DNA from: Persicobacter psychrovividus
GTDB taxonomy: Bacteria; Bacteroidota; Bacteroidia; Cytophagales; Cyclobacteriaceae
Direction of reading: 5' to 3'
DNA: 64,000 nucleotides
Assembly: GCF_036492425.1 (NCBI RefSeq)
Contig: NZ_AP025295.1
Location: 248,001-312,000 of the forward strand
Under the pieces are notes generated by a model. The model was not told where the DNA came from. It made no database searches and saw only the letters and a program-made list of their open reading frames with translations. The position numbers and the translations under genes were made by a program. Shown one piece after another: positions 37,921 through 46,792 of this stretch (positions are counted from its first letter, which is position 1; each line of letters starts with the position of its first letter).

Positions 37921-38130
37921 TTAAAGTTCAAAGCCAATTTCCTTCATCCAGAAGGCTAAACGTTCTTCGAGTTTGGCAGCTTGTTCGCGGGGAACATTGC
38001 GATCTTCAGAAACGGTTTCCACAAACAACTCCATGGTTACGGACTCCTTTGGAACGTGTCCCTCTTTAATGAATCTTCTTAACTGACGGACTTCCTGCTC
38101 AGCCACCTGATTTAATTTCTTCTCTGTCAT
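37921..38130 (-). CDS. small hypothetical cytoplasmic protein
   Basis: 69 aa from the ATG at 38130 (MTEKKLNQVAEQEVRQL); an upstream ATG at 38184 adds 18 basic residues. Charged, mostly helical, no signal or Cys. VRQLRRFIKEGHVPKES and REQAAKLEERLAFWMKEIGFEL suggest two helices. I do not recognise it. It has its own terminator and upstream AT-rich region, so it is likely real. Confidence 0.55.
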   Translation of the reverse strand: MTEKKLNQVAEQEVRQLRRFIKEGHVPKESVTMELFVETVSEDRNVPREQAAKLEERLAFWMKEIGFEL

Positions 38131-38399
38131 CTTCTTTTTATTTGACTTCCGATCCAATTTTGCCGAGTGTGCTTTTAAATGCAAAACTTTTTCAGATTAA
38201 TTAATTTCTTAACAATTTGTTAACATAGTAAAATATTTTCACCCGATCGCGATATAATGATTTAGGTTAAAAATATAAATAATTAATTCATGTCATATTT
38301 TTTAATCTTCACAATTTATCGTCGTCATTGTTCGGTTTTGAGCATTGATTATTATTGAAGATTGAAAAATTTGTAATTATTTATTGTATATTGAATTAA

Positions 38400-38625
38400 C
38401 AACAAAAAGCCATTCGATAAAAATCGAACTAATCAATCGACCAACATCCATTCTAAAAGGTCGATAAAAACATTCGGTAACGCTGTTACCAAGCCGATAG
38501 TTGCTTGTCCAAGGCAATTATCATTTACGATAAGACTGACGAAATATTCGGTCAGACAAAAAATTAAACTTAATAGTTTATTTTGGGTTCAGTAGAGGTC
38601 TCCTTAAAATAGGAGACTTTTTTTT
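38400..38625 (+). ncRNA. candidate structured small RNA with intrinsic terminator
   Basis: There is no ORF here, but hairpins follow one another: ttcgat/atcgaa (38413-38428), atcgacc/ggtcgat (38436-38465), ggtaac-gct-gttacc (38476-38490), ttgctt/aaggcaa (38501-38517) and ctgac/gtcag (38536-38555). The series ends in a strong terminator gtctcct-taaaat-aggagac (38598-38617) plus eight T. A plausible promoter is TTG at 38362-38364 and TATATTG at 38387-38393. It matches none of tmRNA, RNase P RNA or SRP RNA by their core motifs. A 6S-like RNA cannot be excluded. Expected transcript about 225 nt. Confidence 0.6.
38598..38625 (+). terminator. terminator of the candidate small RNA
   Basis: Perfect 7-bp stem with a 6-nt loop and eight T. 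There is no plus-strand protein gene within 800 bp upstream for it to serve, which supports a separate RNA transcript. Confidence 0.85.
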
Positions 38626-38684
38626 GTTCAAAAACTAAAGCGTAAATCGATTAAAAATTACGCTTCAGTTTTTTTGTTTTTGGT

Positions 38685-40766
38685 TTATCTTCGGGACTTT
38701 CTTTTGCTATTAGGCTTGTAAGATTTTCCGCCATTATGGGTTGTTTTTGCTCTTGACTTCCCATCTCTTACGCCAGTAGTCGAGCGTTTTTTCCCGTTCC
38801 GCGTTTTTGAAGATGATTCTGATGACCCATCTGCACTTACAAATGCCTGGTGCATATCCGATTTCTTTTTATTGCGCACAGGTGATTTCGACGGTCGGTC
38901 GTTTTTCGATTTTACAGGACCTTTGAGCAAAATAGCCTCGAGGTCTTCTCGGTTCAACTCCCGTAATCGACGACGGATACCTTCGCGTTTTTCCGATTTG
39001 TACCAAAAGAAAAACTGATGTTGTGCCAATTTCTCTGTTTTGGTTTTTGGGGTGTAAATCGGTTTAAGCGTATAAGGGTGAACTCCTGCATAATAGGCAA
39101 CCGTAGCCACCGTCATTGGGGTTGGCGTAAAATCCTGTACCTGCTCAAGCTGGAAGCCCATATTTTTGGTTTCTGCCGCCAAATTCGCCATATCTTCTTC
39201 CTTGCAACCAGGGTGCGAGGAGATGAAATAGGGAATAAGCTGCTGCTTCAAACCATGCTTTTCATTATAATGGTCAAACTTCTTCTTGAACTCATGAAAG
39301 TGTTTGAAAGAAGGTTTACGCATCAGCTTCAGGGTATCGTCGGAGGTGTGCTCAGGGGCTACCTTCAAACGGCCAGATACATGGTGGCCAATCACCTGAT
39401 CGAGGTATTTATCGAGGCTGTTGTCGCCATTTTTATTGAAACTCTTCACAAGCAGGTCATAGCGGATACCACTGCCCACAAAGGCTTTTTTTACTTTCGG
39501 GTGCTGATCCACCTTTTTCAGAAGATCGACCATACTCTGGTGGTTGGTGTCGAGGTTGGAACACACCACAGGATGAATACACGATGGGCTGACACATTTG
39601 TCACAAATCGCCTGATCTATCCCTTTCAGGTTATACATGTTGGCTGAAGGGCCACCCATATCAGAAATATAGCCTTTAAAGTCAGGCATTTCTGTTACCT
39701 GTTCCACCTCTTTCATGATGGATTTTTGTGAACGGCTGGCGATAAATTTCCCCTGATGTGCAGAAATGGTACAGAACGAACAGCCCCCAAAACAGCCACG
39801 GTGCATATTGATGGAGAACTTGATCATTTCCCAGGCAGGGATTACCCCCCGTTTGTCATATTTCGGATGCGGCAGGCGGGTGAAGGGCATATCAAACGAT
39901 TTGTCCATTTCCTTCTGCGTCATGGTTTTATATGGCGGGTTCATGATCAGGTGGTGTTCGCCAATCGGCTGGATGAGCCGCTTTGCATACAGCTTGTTAC
40001 TTTCCTGCTCAATATGTTTGAAATTGGCAGCATAGGCCAGTTTGTCTTTCAAGCATAATTCATGAGAATGCAATTGTTGGTCTTCCCACCCTTTATTGAT
40101 CGGTAAAGGCTCTTCAATAGGTCGCATAATTCCTGTTTGAGGGATATTATGCATCGAACTTAAAGGCACGCCTTTTTTTGCCAGTCGGATAATTTCACGA
40201 AGGGGTTGCTCCCCCATACCGTACACCAACAGGTCGGCATTGCTACTGGCCATAATCGACGGTAAAAGTTTGTCCTGCCAGTAATCATAATGGGTTACAC
40301 GACGCAAAGAGGCCTCGATTCCACCGATCATCACGGGCACGTCAGGATATAAATCTTTCAGGATTCTCGTATAAACCGATGTAGCGTAATCGGGGCGGAA
40401 TCCCGCTTCACCTCCAGGGGTATAGGCATCATTGGATCGGCGGCGTTTGTTGGCGGTATAATGATTAACCATAGGATCCATGCAGCCACCAGTAACCCCG
40501 AAAAACAAACGCGGCTTCCCGAATTTCTTGAAATCGCGCAGGTCATCCTGCCAGTTGGGTTGCGGAACAATTGCGACACGTAAACCTTCGGCCTCGATCA
40601 TCCTGCCGATAACCGCCGCTCCGAAAGAGGGGTGATCCACATATGCATCCCCTGAAATCAGCACAACATCAATTTCATCCCACCCTCGCGAGAGTGCTTC
40701 TTTTCTGGTGATTGGCAGCCAATCGGTGATCGGGCGTTTCCCTGTTTGCATGGTCTTTTCCATCAT
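38685..40766 (-). CDS. YgiQ family radical SAM protein
   Basis: About 693 aa from ATG 40766 or 40763; a further in-frame ATG at 40802 has no family-like sequence after it. The N-terminal DWLPITRKEALSRGWDEIDVVLISGDAYVDHPS is diagnostic for YgiQ. The 4Fe-4S radical SAM cluster is C-x3-C-x2-C in HRGCFGGCSFCTIS. A second CDKCVSPSCIHPVVC Cys group follows. The last 60 residues are very basic and low-complexity (SKRKSRR end), possibly RNA binding. The reaction of YgiQ is not established. It is convergent with nothing and divergent from the PP2C gene. Confidence 0.93.
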   Translation of the reverse strand: MMEKTMQTGKRPITDWLPITRKEALSRGWDEIDVVLISGDAYVDHPSFGAAVIGRMIEAEGLRVAIVPQPNWQDDLRDFKKFGKPRLFFGVTGGCMDPMVNHYTANKRRRSNDAYTPGGEAGFRPDYATSVYTRILKDLYPDVPVMIGGIEASLRRVTHYDYWQDKLLPSIMASSNADLLVYGMGEQPLREIIRLAKKGVPLSSMHNIPQTGIMRPIEEPLPINKGWEDQQLHSHELCLKDKLAYAANFKHIEQESNKLYAKRLIQPIGEHHLIMNPPYKTMTQKEMDKSFDMPFTRLPHPKYDKRGVIPAWEMIKFSINMHRGCFGGCSFCTISAHQGKFIASRSQKSIMKEVEQVTEMPDFKGYISDMGGPSANMYNLKGIDQAICDKCVSPSCIHPVVCSNLDTNHQSMVDLLKKVDQHPKVKKAFVGSGIRYDLLVKSFNKNGDNSLDKYLDQVIGHHVSGRLKVAPEHTSDDTLKLMRKPSFKHFHEFKKKFDHYNEKHGLKQQLIPYFISSHPGCKEEDMANLAAETKNMGFQLEQVQDFTPTPMTVATVAYYAGVHPYTLKPIYTPKTKTEKLAQHQFFFWYKSEKREGIRRRLRELNREDLEAILLKGPVKSKNDRPSKSPVRNKKKSDMHQAFVSADGSSESSSKTRNGKKRSTTGVRDGKSRAKTTHNGGKSYKPNSKRKSRR

Positions 40767-40965
40767 ATATATTGATTGAACAAGTAAAGATACGGAAAAC
40801 ATTCATAAAATAGCACCAATTACCCTATAGCCTTAGTTTTCCTTAAAATCAGTCAAAATAAATGGCTATTGTAAAAAAAAAGATGTGGTTTCTGTGAATT
40901 TATTGCTCATATATATATGTTAGAGCTATATTTTTATGTTTGTAAGCACCCGTATCTTGAGTTTG

Positions 40966-41718
40966 ATGAATAAGTCTTTATTTCCCACATTTGCAAATCC
41001 CCATGCATATGCTTGTACTGGAGTGGGAAAGCGTAGCGCCAATGAAGACTACTTCACGGAGGAATCCAATGATTATGGTCGATTGCTGGTGGTTTGTGAT
41101 GGTGTTGGTGGTGCTGAACGAGGCGCGGAAGCTTCCAAGTATATTGCTGAACATATTGCCACGGCATGGAGAACCAATAATGCCCCCTGGCTTGCTGAGG
41201 AATTGCAGCACGAAATTCAACGCGCAGAGCTTGATTTTCGATCGGAATTTTCTTCCTCTGCAACACAGCAAATGGGCACCACTGTGGTGGTTGCGCAATG
41301 GGTGCAGGATCAGGTGATTGTGGCATGGGTTGGCGATTCCCCATTTTATCATTTTTCCGAGAACGGCGAGCAGGTTTACCGCTCCAAAGACCATTCGATG
41401 GTTCAGAACCTCATTGACGCTGGGGTCATTTCCGAAAAAGAAGGCAAGGTTTGGCCAGGCAGGAATGTAATTACCCGTAGCGTTTCTCTTCGTGGAGAAA
41501 AAACCCAGGCAGATGTTTATCAGGCGGAGGTTCAGAAAGGTGATGTATTCTTTTTGGCTACCGATGGCGTTTTGGAAGGTGTGGATCTTCGACTTTTCAG
41601 GGCTAAAATCAAAAAAGGCCGAGACATGAATGAAATAGGCCATTGGATGAAATCTTGCTGTGAGAAGTTTTCCAAAGATAATTTCACTTTTCATCTGGTT
41701 CAGAACAGTAATAATTAA
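40966..41718 (+). CDS. PP2C family protein serine/threonine phosphatase
   Basis: 250 aa from the ATG at 40966 (MNKSLFPTF). The earlier ATG at 40936 lies inside a tatgtttg motif (40935-40942) that looks like a -7 promoter element, so it is probably not a start. PP2C motifs: RSANEDYF, LLVVCDGVGGAERG, MGTTVVVAQW, VAWVGDSPFYHF and FLATDGVLEGVD, giving all metal-binding Asp residues. It dephosphorylates Ser/Thr phosphoproteins in the cytoplasm. No Ser/Thr kinase is adjacent. Confidence 0.92.
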   Translation: MNKSLFPTFANPHAYACTGVGKRSANEDYFTEESNDYGRLLVVCDGVGGAERGAEASKYIAEHIATAWRTNNAPWLAEELQHEIQRAELDFRSEFSSSATQQMGTTVVVAQWVQDQVIVAWVGDSPFYHFSENGEQVYRSKDHSMVQNLIDAGVISEKEGKVWPGRNVITRSVSLRGEKTQADVYQAEVQKGDVFFLATDGVLEGVDLRLFRAKIKKGRDMNEIGHWMKSCCEKFSKDNFTFHLVQNSNN

Positions 41719-41892
41719 TTTCAGCGATTATTTAAGCCCTTTTTAATTGTAAGTTGAGGGGTTGGTGGGGTGTTTTTTCTTTTTATTTTCTATAGCAGGC
41801 ATTTATTTATAATTTATGCTTAATTATTGGGCTATATTTTTTATTTTTGTTAAAAATAAGAAGCTCTTTTTTTAGAAAATAAAAATTATCAC

Positions 41893-43953
41893 ATGCGACA
41901 GTTTTTTCTCCTCCTATTGCTCATCGCCTTGGTGCCCTATATCGGCCTATCGAAAAATGCCCCAGTCGATGTTATGCCATTACCACAAAGTGTAAAAATT
42001 GACCAGGGACAGTACCGATTGGAACAGTCTTTCAAAATTGCCATTAATGGTGGTGGAGAACGACTTTCAAAAGCAACGACCCATTTCCTCAGAGGTCTTG
42101 ATCACCGTACAGGACTTTGGTTTCCCCAGCAGTTTGTCCGTCAGGCTACCGCCGATGCCGCCTTTCCCATGCAAGTGAACGTACAGCGCACAGGTACCCT
42201 TGAAGTAGGAGAGGATGAAAGCTACACGCTCGAAATTACGCCTTCAAAGGTAATATTGACCGCCCCAACAGATTTGGGAGCCATGCACGGGCTTACCACT
42301 TTGAGCCAGTTGGTGAAATCTGATGCCAACGGCTATTATTTTCAGGCCATGACGGTTGAAGATGCGCCAAGGTTTGTATGGAGAGGGCTGATGATTGATG
42401 CCGCCCGCCATTTTATGCCGATGGATGTCATCAAGAGGAATATCGACGGAATGGCCTTTGTGAAAATGAATGTGATGCACTTTCACCTATCGGATAATCA
42501 GGCCTGGAGAATTGAAAGCAAGAAATTCCCACAGCTTACGGCAAAGGCTTCCGATGGGGAGTTTTATACACAACAGCAGATCAAAGAGATTATTCAATAC
42601 GCTGCAGATCGCGGAATTCGTGTGATGCCTGAGTTTGATGTTCCTGGTCACGCCACGGCAATTCTGGAGGCTTTCCCATCATTGGGCTCTGACCAAAACG
42701 CCACCGCTTATCAGCGGGAGGTAAATGCGGGTATTTTTGACCCAACCCTTGACCCTACCAATAAAGCGACCTATAAATTTCTGAATACTCTTTTTACTGA
42801 AATGGCCGCGCTATTTCCTGATCCTTATTTCCATATTGGTGGTGATGAAAATGAAGGGCACCACTGGACACACAACCCCTCAATTCAGGCTTTTATGGCA
42901 AAAAATAACATCAAGGATAATCATGCCTTGCAAGCTTATTTTAACCTGAAAGTGGAGAAGATCCTTCAAAAGAATAACAAGAAAATGATGGGTTGGGAAG
43001 AAATTCAGAATCCAGAAATTCCGACAACTGCGGTAATCCATTCCTGGAGAGGAGAAAACGAAGGCAAAGGACCAGGAGAGAGTTTGGTAACGGCGGTACA
43101 GGCAGGTTACCCAACGGTGTTGTCGAACGGTTTTTATTTGGATTTATTATTTTCTGCGGAAGATCATTACAATACTTATGTGATGCCAAAGCAGCTGACT
43201 TCGCAGAAAGAGAAGGATTTGATTCTTGGTGGTGAAGCAACCATGTGGTCGGAGCTTGTAACAGCTACAACACAGGAGAGTCGTGTATGGCCAAGAACAG
43301 CCGCAGTGGCGGAGCGTTTATGGTCTGCGGCAGATGTTCGCGATGTACGGGACATGTACCGACGATTGGATATCGTGAGTCATCAGCTGGAAATTGAAGG
43401 CCTTCAGCATATTAAATCACGTGAAGGAATTATTCGATTGTTGGCCAATGGGCAGGAAACGAACGCTTTGCATACTTTGGTGCGGGTGTCCGAGCCAATG
43501 AAAGGCTATACCCGAAATCCTATGGGGACGATGTACAACAGCTATTTTTCATTCCAGAAATTTGCCGATGCCTGTGCTGCCGATGCGCCAGATGCATTGA
43601 AGTTTAAATTTTTGGTACAGGACTTTAAAGCAGGTAAACTTGATAAGTTGCAGGACATCAAAGATATGCTTCAACTGTGGCAGGCTAACGATGCCAAGTT
43701 GCAGCAAGTAATTGCACATTCTCCTATGCTAAAAGAAGTAAGTGGCTTGTCGGCGCAATTGTCTGAAGTAGCAACGATTGGCTTACAGGGCATTGATCCA
43801 GAATTTGAACGGTCAGCGGACTGGTTGAATCAGGCAGCGAAAACATTGCACCATGCACGTCAGCAGGGTGGTCGTTGTGAGCTTCAGGTGATCAATCCAA
43901 TTGCTCAGCTGATCGGACTTTCTGAGCAACAAATCTCCGAAGTAGCAGGCTAA
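41893..43953 (+). CDS. beta-N-acetylhexosaminidase, GH20
   Basis: 686 aa. A signal peptide ends about residue 20. A GH20b domain (DVMPLPQSVKIDQGQYRLEQ) precedes the GH20 barrel: FVWRGLMIDAARHFMPMDVI, MNVMHFHLSDNQAWRIE, MPEFDVPGHATAIL and the catalytic Asp318-Glu319 pair in FHIGGDENEGHHW. It removes terminal GlcNAc/GalNAc from chitooligosaccharides or glycoproteins in the periplasm or at the surface. The C-terminal 170 residues are helical and family-specific. It is a single gene with its own terminator. Confidence 0.95.
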   Translation: MRQFFLLLLLIALVPYIGLSKNAPVDVMPLPQSVKIDQGQYRLEQSFKIAINGGGERLSKATTHFLRGLDHRTGLWFPQQFVRQATADAAFPMQVNVQRTGTLEVGEDESYTLEITPSKVILTAPTDLGAMHGLTTLSQLVKSDANGYYFQAMTVEDAPRFVWRGLMIDAARHFMPMDVIKRNIDGMAFVKMNVMHFHLSDNQAWRIESKKFPQLTAKASDGEFYTQQQIKEIIQYAADRGIRVMPEFDVPGHATAILEAFPSLGSDQNATAYQREVNAGIFDPTLDPTNKATYKFLNTLFTEMAALFPDPYFHIGGDENEGHHWTHNPSIQAFMAKNNIKDNHALQAYFNLKVEKILQKNNKKMMGWEEIQNPEIPTTAVIHSWRGENEGKGPGESLVTAVQAGYPTVLSNGFYLDLLFSAEDHYNTYVMPKQLTSQKEKDLILGGEATMWSELVTATTQESRVWPRTAAVAERLWSAADVRDVRDMYRRLDIVSHQLEIEGLQHIKSREGIIRLLANGQETNALHTLVRVSEPMKGYTRNPMGTMYNSYFSFQKFADACAADAPDALKFKFLVQDFKAGKLDKLQDIKDMLQLWQANDAKLQQVIAHSPMLKEVSGLSAQLSEVATIGLQGIDPEFERSADWLNQAAKTLHHARQQGGRCELQVINPIAQLIGLSEQQISEVAG

Positions 43954-43980
43954 GCACCTCAGATTTTTAAAAATATTGAA

Positions 43981-44013
43981 GCCCTCCGTTGTAGACACAG
44001 CGGGGGGCTTTGT
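43981..44013 (+). terminator. terminator after GH20 gene
   Basis: gccctccgttg (43981-43991) / cagcggggggc (43998-44008), 11 bp with two wobbles, then a short T-rich run. Confidence 0.8.
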
Positions 44014-44229
44014 TGTTATATGACCAAAAGAAAAAGAAAAGCAGGATACAATTTGTTGTAAGGTGGTGATTGGTGGCTGTTTAGGGATGTTCAGCCATCA
44101 AATCGTGTAATATTTAGTGAAATTCAACTCAAAATTTAAACTGCTTGCTTACCTTTAGGGGTTCTTTTGAAAAACCGACGAAGATCACACTGAGGGCGGA
44201 CAAAAAGCACGAACAAACAAAAAATTAAG

Positions 44230-45603
44230 ATGTCAGATATACTTCAAAGCATAAATCCATATACAGGGGAGGTACTTGCAACTTTCCCAAAATTGAATGA
44301 AGAAGCCATAGATAACGCCATTGACCAAAGTGCAAAGGCCTTTAAAGAATGGTCTGTAACGGGGATCGATCAGCGTTGCGAGGTAACGAAGGCATTGGCG
44401 AAGTTATTGACAGAGAATAAGCGTTCTTTGGCAGAGATGATTACCCGTGAAATGGGCAAGCCGATTTCGGAATCTTTGGCAGAGGTGGACAAGTGTATCT
44501 TGCTGGTCAATTATTTTGCGGAGCAGGCACCAACAATCCTTCAGCCTAAAAAACTACCTTCAGACTTTGACCAAAGTTACCTGAGGTATGACCCTATTGG
44601 TACCATTGTGGCTGTGATGCCCTGGAATTTTCCGCTTTGGCAGGTGATTCGTTTTGCCGTACCAACCATGCTTGCAGGAAATGCAGTCATGCTTAAACAT
44701 GCTTCTAATGTATTGGGCTGTGGCGAATTTATTCAGCAGCTTTTTCAGGCTGCGGGTTATCCGTTGGGTAGCTTTCGACATTTATTGATTGATTCAAGCC
44801 AGGTTGAGCAGGTGATTGCCCACCCTCAGGTACAGGGCGTAACGCTCACCGGAAGTGGAAATGCGGGAAAAGCCGTGGCGCAGCTTGCAGGAAAGTACCT
44901 GAAAAAATGTGTCCTTGAACTTGGGGGATCCGATGCCCTGACGATTACAGAAACCGCAGATCTGGATACAGCGACAGATCGTGCATTTAGAAGCCGAATG
45001 ATGAACAGTGGGCAAACTTGTATTGCCGCTAAGCGATTCATTGTGCACGCCTCCATTGAAGAACAGGTGATTGAAAAACTGAAAGCGCTTAATGAAAGCT
45101 GGCGTATTGGCGACCCGATGGACGAGGAAACCCAGATGAGCGTGATGTCACGGACAGATTTGGTGGATACCGTAGAGGAACAGCTGGACAAGCTGATAGA
45201 ACAGGGTGCCGAACTTGTTTTTGGTGGGAACCGAAAAGACAATCATTTCGAGCCCACTTTGCTGCGTAATATTACGACTGACATGTTGCCTTTCCACGAT
45301 GAGATTTTTGGCCCTGTGGGCGTCATTGTTACTTATGAAACGGAAGCTGAAATGGTTGAGCTGATCAATGGGGTTCCGTTTGGTTTGGGCTCCTCCTTCT
45401 GGACCCAGGATGAAGCGCAGGCAGAGCGGGTTATTCCACAGATTCAGGCAGGTGCTTTGGCCATCAACGAAATGGTGAAGTCAAGTCCAAAAATGCCTTT
45501 TGGAGGCGTAAAGGAATCAGGTTTCGGCAGGGAAATGGGCGCCGAAGGAATGCTTGAGTTTACCAATATGAAAACGGTAATTATTAACGGTTTCAAAAAA
45601 TAA
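44230..45603 (+). CDS. NAD(P)-dependent aldehyde dehydrogenase, succinate-semialdehyde type
   Basis: 457 aa, short ALDH of the Sad/YneI kind. The N-terminal INPYTGEVLATFPKLNEEAI, the cofactor/substrate segment VMPWNFPLWQVIRFAVP, the general base Glu230 (LELGGSDAL) and the nucleophile Cys264 (MNSGQTCIAAKRF) are intact. It oxidises an aldehyde, likely succinate semialdehyde, to the acid. The LysE-type exporter follows after 52 bp and may share its transcript. Confidence 0.9.
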   Translation: MSDILQSINPYTGEVLATFPKLNEEAIDNAIDQSAKAFKEWSVTGIDQRCEVTKALAKLLTENKRSLAEMITREMGKPISESLAEVDKCILLVNYFAEQAPTILQPKKLPSDFDQSYLRYDPIGTIVAVMPWNFPLWQVIRFAVPTMLAGNAVMLKHASNVLGCGEFIQQLFQAAGYPLGSFRHLLIDSSQVEQVIAHPQVQGVTLTGSGNAGKAVAQLAGKYLKKCVLELGGSDALTITETADLDTATDRAFRSRMMNSGQTCIAAKRFIVHASIEEQVIEKLKALNESWRIGDPMDEETQMSVMSRTDLVDTVEEQLDKLIEQGAELVFGGNRKDNHFEPTLLRNITTDMLPFHDEIFGPVGVIVTYETEAEMVELINGVPFGLGSSFWTQDEAQAERVIPQIQAGALAINEMVKSSPKMPFGGVKESGFGREMGAEGMLEFTNMKTVIINGFKK

Positions 45604-45655
45604 TAGACTCCCATTTAATTTTTTGAAAGGGGGGAAGGACTTTTCTTTTTGACGA

Positions 45656-46273
45656 ATGATACAATCAATAATCGCATTATTTATGGGTTTCGGAGGCTCC
45701 TTTGTTGGAGCAATTCCTCTGGGACCCATTAATATGTCTATTTTAAAAGCCAGCGCACAGCGCGATATTCAGTCTGCCAAGCAAATGTGTTTTGGAGCGG
45801 CCACCGTTGAACTTCTTTTTGGAAGTGTCGCCTTATTAATCGGGGCCATGTTTATTCATTACCTTGATGCCCACCCCATTATCCGGGGAATCATTGGCGG
45901 TATTTTGGTATTGATCGGCCTGGTGGTACTGCTACTCAAACCCAAATCCTCCGACAAAGAAAGCTATTGGGCGAAATTTCCCGCCTATTTCCGTGGGATT
46001 ATCGTGGCATTACTCAATCCACAGGCTATCCCTTATTGGGTGCTGATCTTTACACTGCACCCTCTGACACAACATCAGGAGGCGCAGCATTATATAACAT
46101 TGGCCTTATTCCTGATCGGGGTATTTTGTGGGAAGTACGCCATTCTCCGCTCATATTCCGTCATTGGGATGAAATACAGCGACCGGCTGATGGGGCACCA
46201 GCGGAAATTAAATGCCATACTTGGGATCATTTTCATTTTTATTGGTTTGATGCAGGTGCGTTTTCTCTTCTGA
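45656..46273 (+). CDS. LysE family transporter
   Basis: 205 aa with six hydrophobic segments. FVGAIPLGPINMSILKASAQRD is the LysE signature (G-x-GP-x-N). ALLNPQAIPYWVLIF is the second conserved block (NPxAxxxW). Members export amino acids or small metabolites. The substrate is not predictable. Confidence 0.88.
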   Translation: MIQSIIALFMGFGGSFVGAIPLGPINMSILKASAQRDIQSAKQMCFGAATVELLFGSVALLIGAMFIHYLDAHPIIRGIIGGILVLIGLVVLLLKPKSSDKESYWAKFPAYFRGIIVALLNPQAIPYWVLIFTLHPLTQHQEAQHYITLALFLIGVFCGKYAILRSYSVIGMKYSDRLMGHQRKLNAILGIIFIFIGLMQVRFLF

Positions 46274-46433
46274 TTTATTGGCGGGTGAGGATCTTACTGC
46301 CATTTTCGATTTAGAAAAAGCGGGATTTATCGGCGGAACGTGTGGACAAAAATTATCGACCTCGCTTTCCTGCTACCTCATAGTTGAATAAAAATCAGTA
46401 GAAATTACATTAAAATGATGATAAGAATTCGCA

Positions 46434-46462
46434 GGAAATGTTGTGTGATTTACAACATTTCC
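46434..46462. promoter_or_regulatory. 11-bp perfect dyad, likely operator of the sulfite reductase operon
   Basis: ggaaatgttgt (46434-46444), 7-nt spacer, acaacatttcc (46452-46462). It overlaps the expected -33 region and ends 3 bp before the -7 element, a position that fits a repressor, or an activator touching sigma. The regulator is not encoded in the neighbourhood. Confidence 0.6.
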
Positions 46463-46473
46463 ACCTATGTTTG
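46441..46473 (+). promoter_or_regulatory. Bacteroidota-type promoter of the sulfite reductase operon
   Basis: tatgtttg (46466-46473) matches the -7 consensus TAnnTTTG exactly. TTG at 46441-46443 stands 22 bp upstream as the -33 element. Transcription should begin near 46480, giving a leader of about 310 nt before the reductase start. Confidence 0.6.
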
Positions 46474-46577
46474 CATCCAGTAAAACAAAAGCAGAAAAAA
46501 TCATGGCTTATCCCAATCAATATTTGGGATATTGATTCCTATTTTATACATTTAATATCGTAAAACATCAGAATATC

Positions 46578-46688
46578 ATGAACGCAGTCCCGTTTAATCT
46601 TTATTTATTCTTTGCCAAGCAAGCAGGTGATAACAATTGTTGTTGCATGTGCGGGACAGGTGTGCTTTGTTGTCAATGTGAAAGTTAG
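46578..46688 (+). CDS. 36-aa Cys-rich leader peptide
   Basis: The frame ATG...TAG encodes MNAVPFNLYLFFAKQAG followed by DNNCCCMCGTGVLCCQCES. Seven of the last 16 residues are Cys: 21, 22, 23, 25, 31, 32 and 34. It lies between a good promoter and an intrinsic terminator that precedes sulfite reductase, the enzyme supplying sulfide for cysteine. This is the arrangement of a leader peptide whose translation senses charged tRNA-Cys. A stand-alone metal-binding micropeptide is the alternative. It is too short for homology to be judged. Confidence 0.65.
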   Translation: MNAVPFNLYLFFAKQAGDNNCCCMCGTGVLCCQCES

Positions 46689-46748
46689 TTTTATACTCAC
46701 ATATCATCCTTAAAGCGCGCCTTCTTAGTTTTCTGAGAAGGTTTTTTT
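46659..46748 (+). promoter_or_regulatory. putative cysteine attenuator: antiterminator and terminator
   Basis: ggtgtgcttt (46659-46668, leader codons 28-30) can pair over 10 bp (two wobbles) with aaagcgcgcc (46712-46721). An atgtga/tcacat stem (46675-46680, 46697-46702) lies inside. The right arm shares two C with the terminator ccttcttag (46720-46728), loop tttt, ctgagaagg (46733-46741), then seven T. A ribosome stalled at Cys21-25 would leave the left arm free. A ribosome running on to the stop codon would cover it and allow termination. The terminator itself is secure; the switch is inferred. Confidence 0.6.
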
Positions 46749-46792
46749 ATACCCAATCCATTCTAAACAACACCTAAATAACAATAACCATC

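Noticed and set aside
39018-39647. 209-codon plus-strand frame
   Set aside because: It lies wholly antisense to the well-conserved YgiQ gene, and its composition is that of a reverse-complement shadow.
40978-41694. 238-codon minus-strand frame
   Set aside because: It is antisense to the PP2C phosphatase, whose motifs are all intact.
46274-46577. SAM, cobalamin or other riboswitch before the sulfite reductase operon
   Set aside because: I could not find the conserved core of these classes; the leader ORF with terminator explains the region better.
46578-46688. Metallothionein-like stand-alone protein as the primary call
   Set aside because: Cys richness would fit, but the position between promoter and terminator of a cysteine-related operon makes a leader peptide the simpler reading; kept as the alternative.
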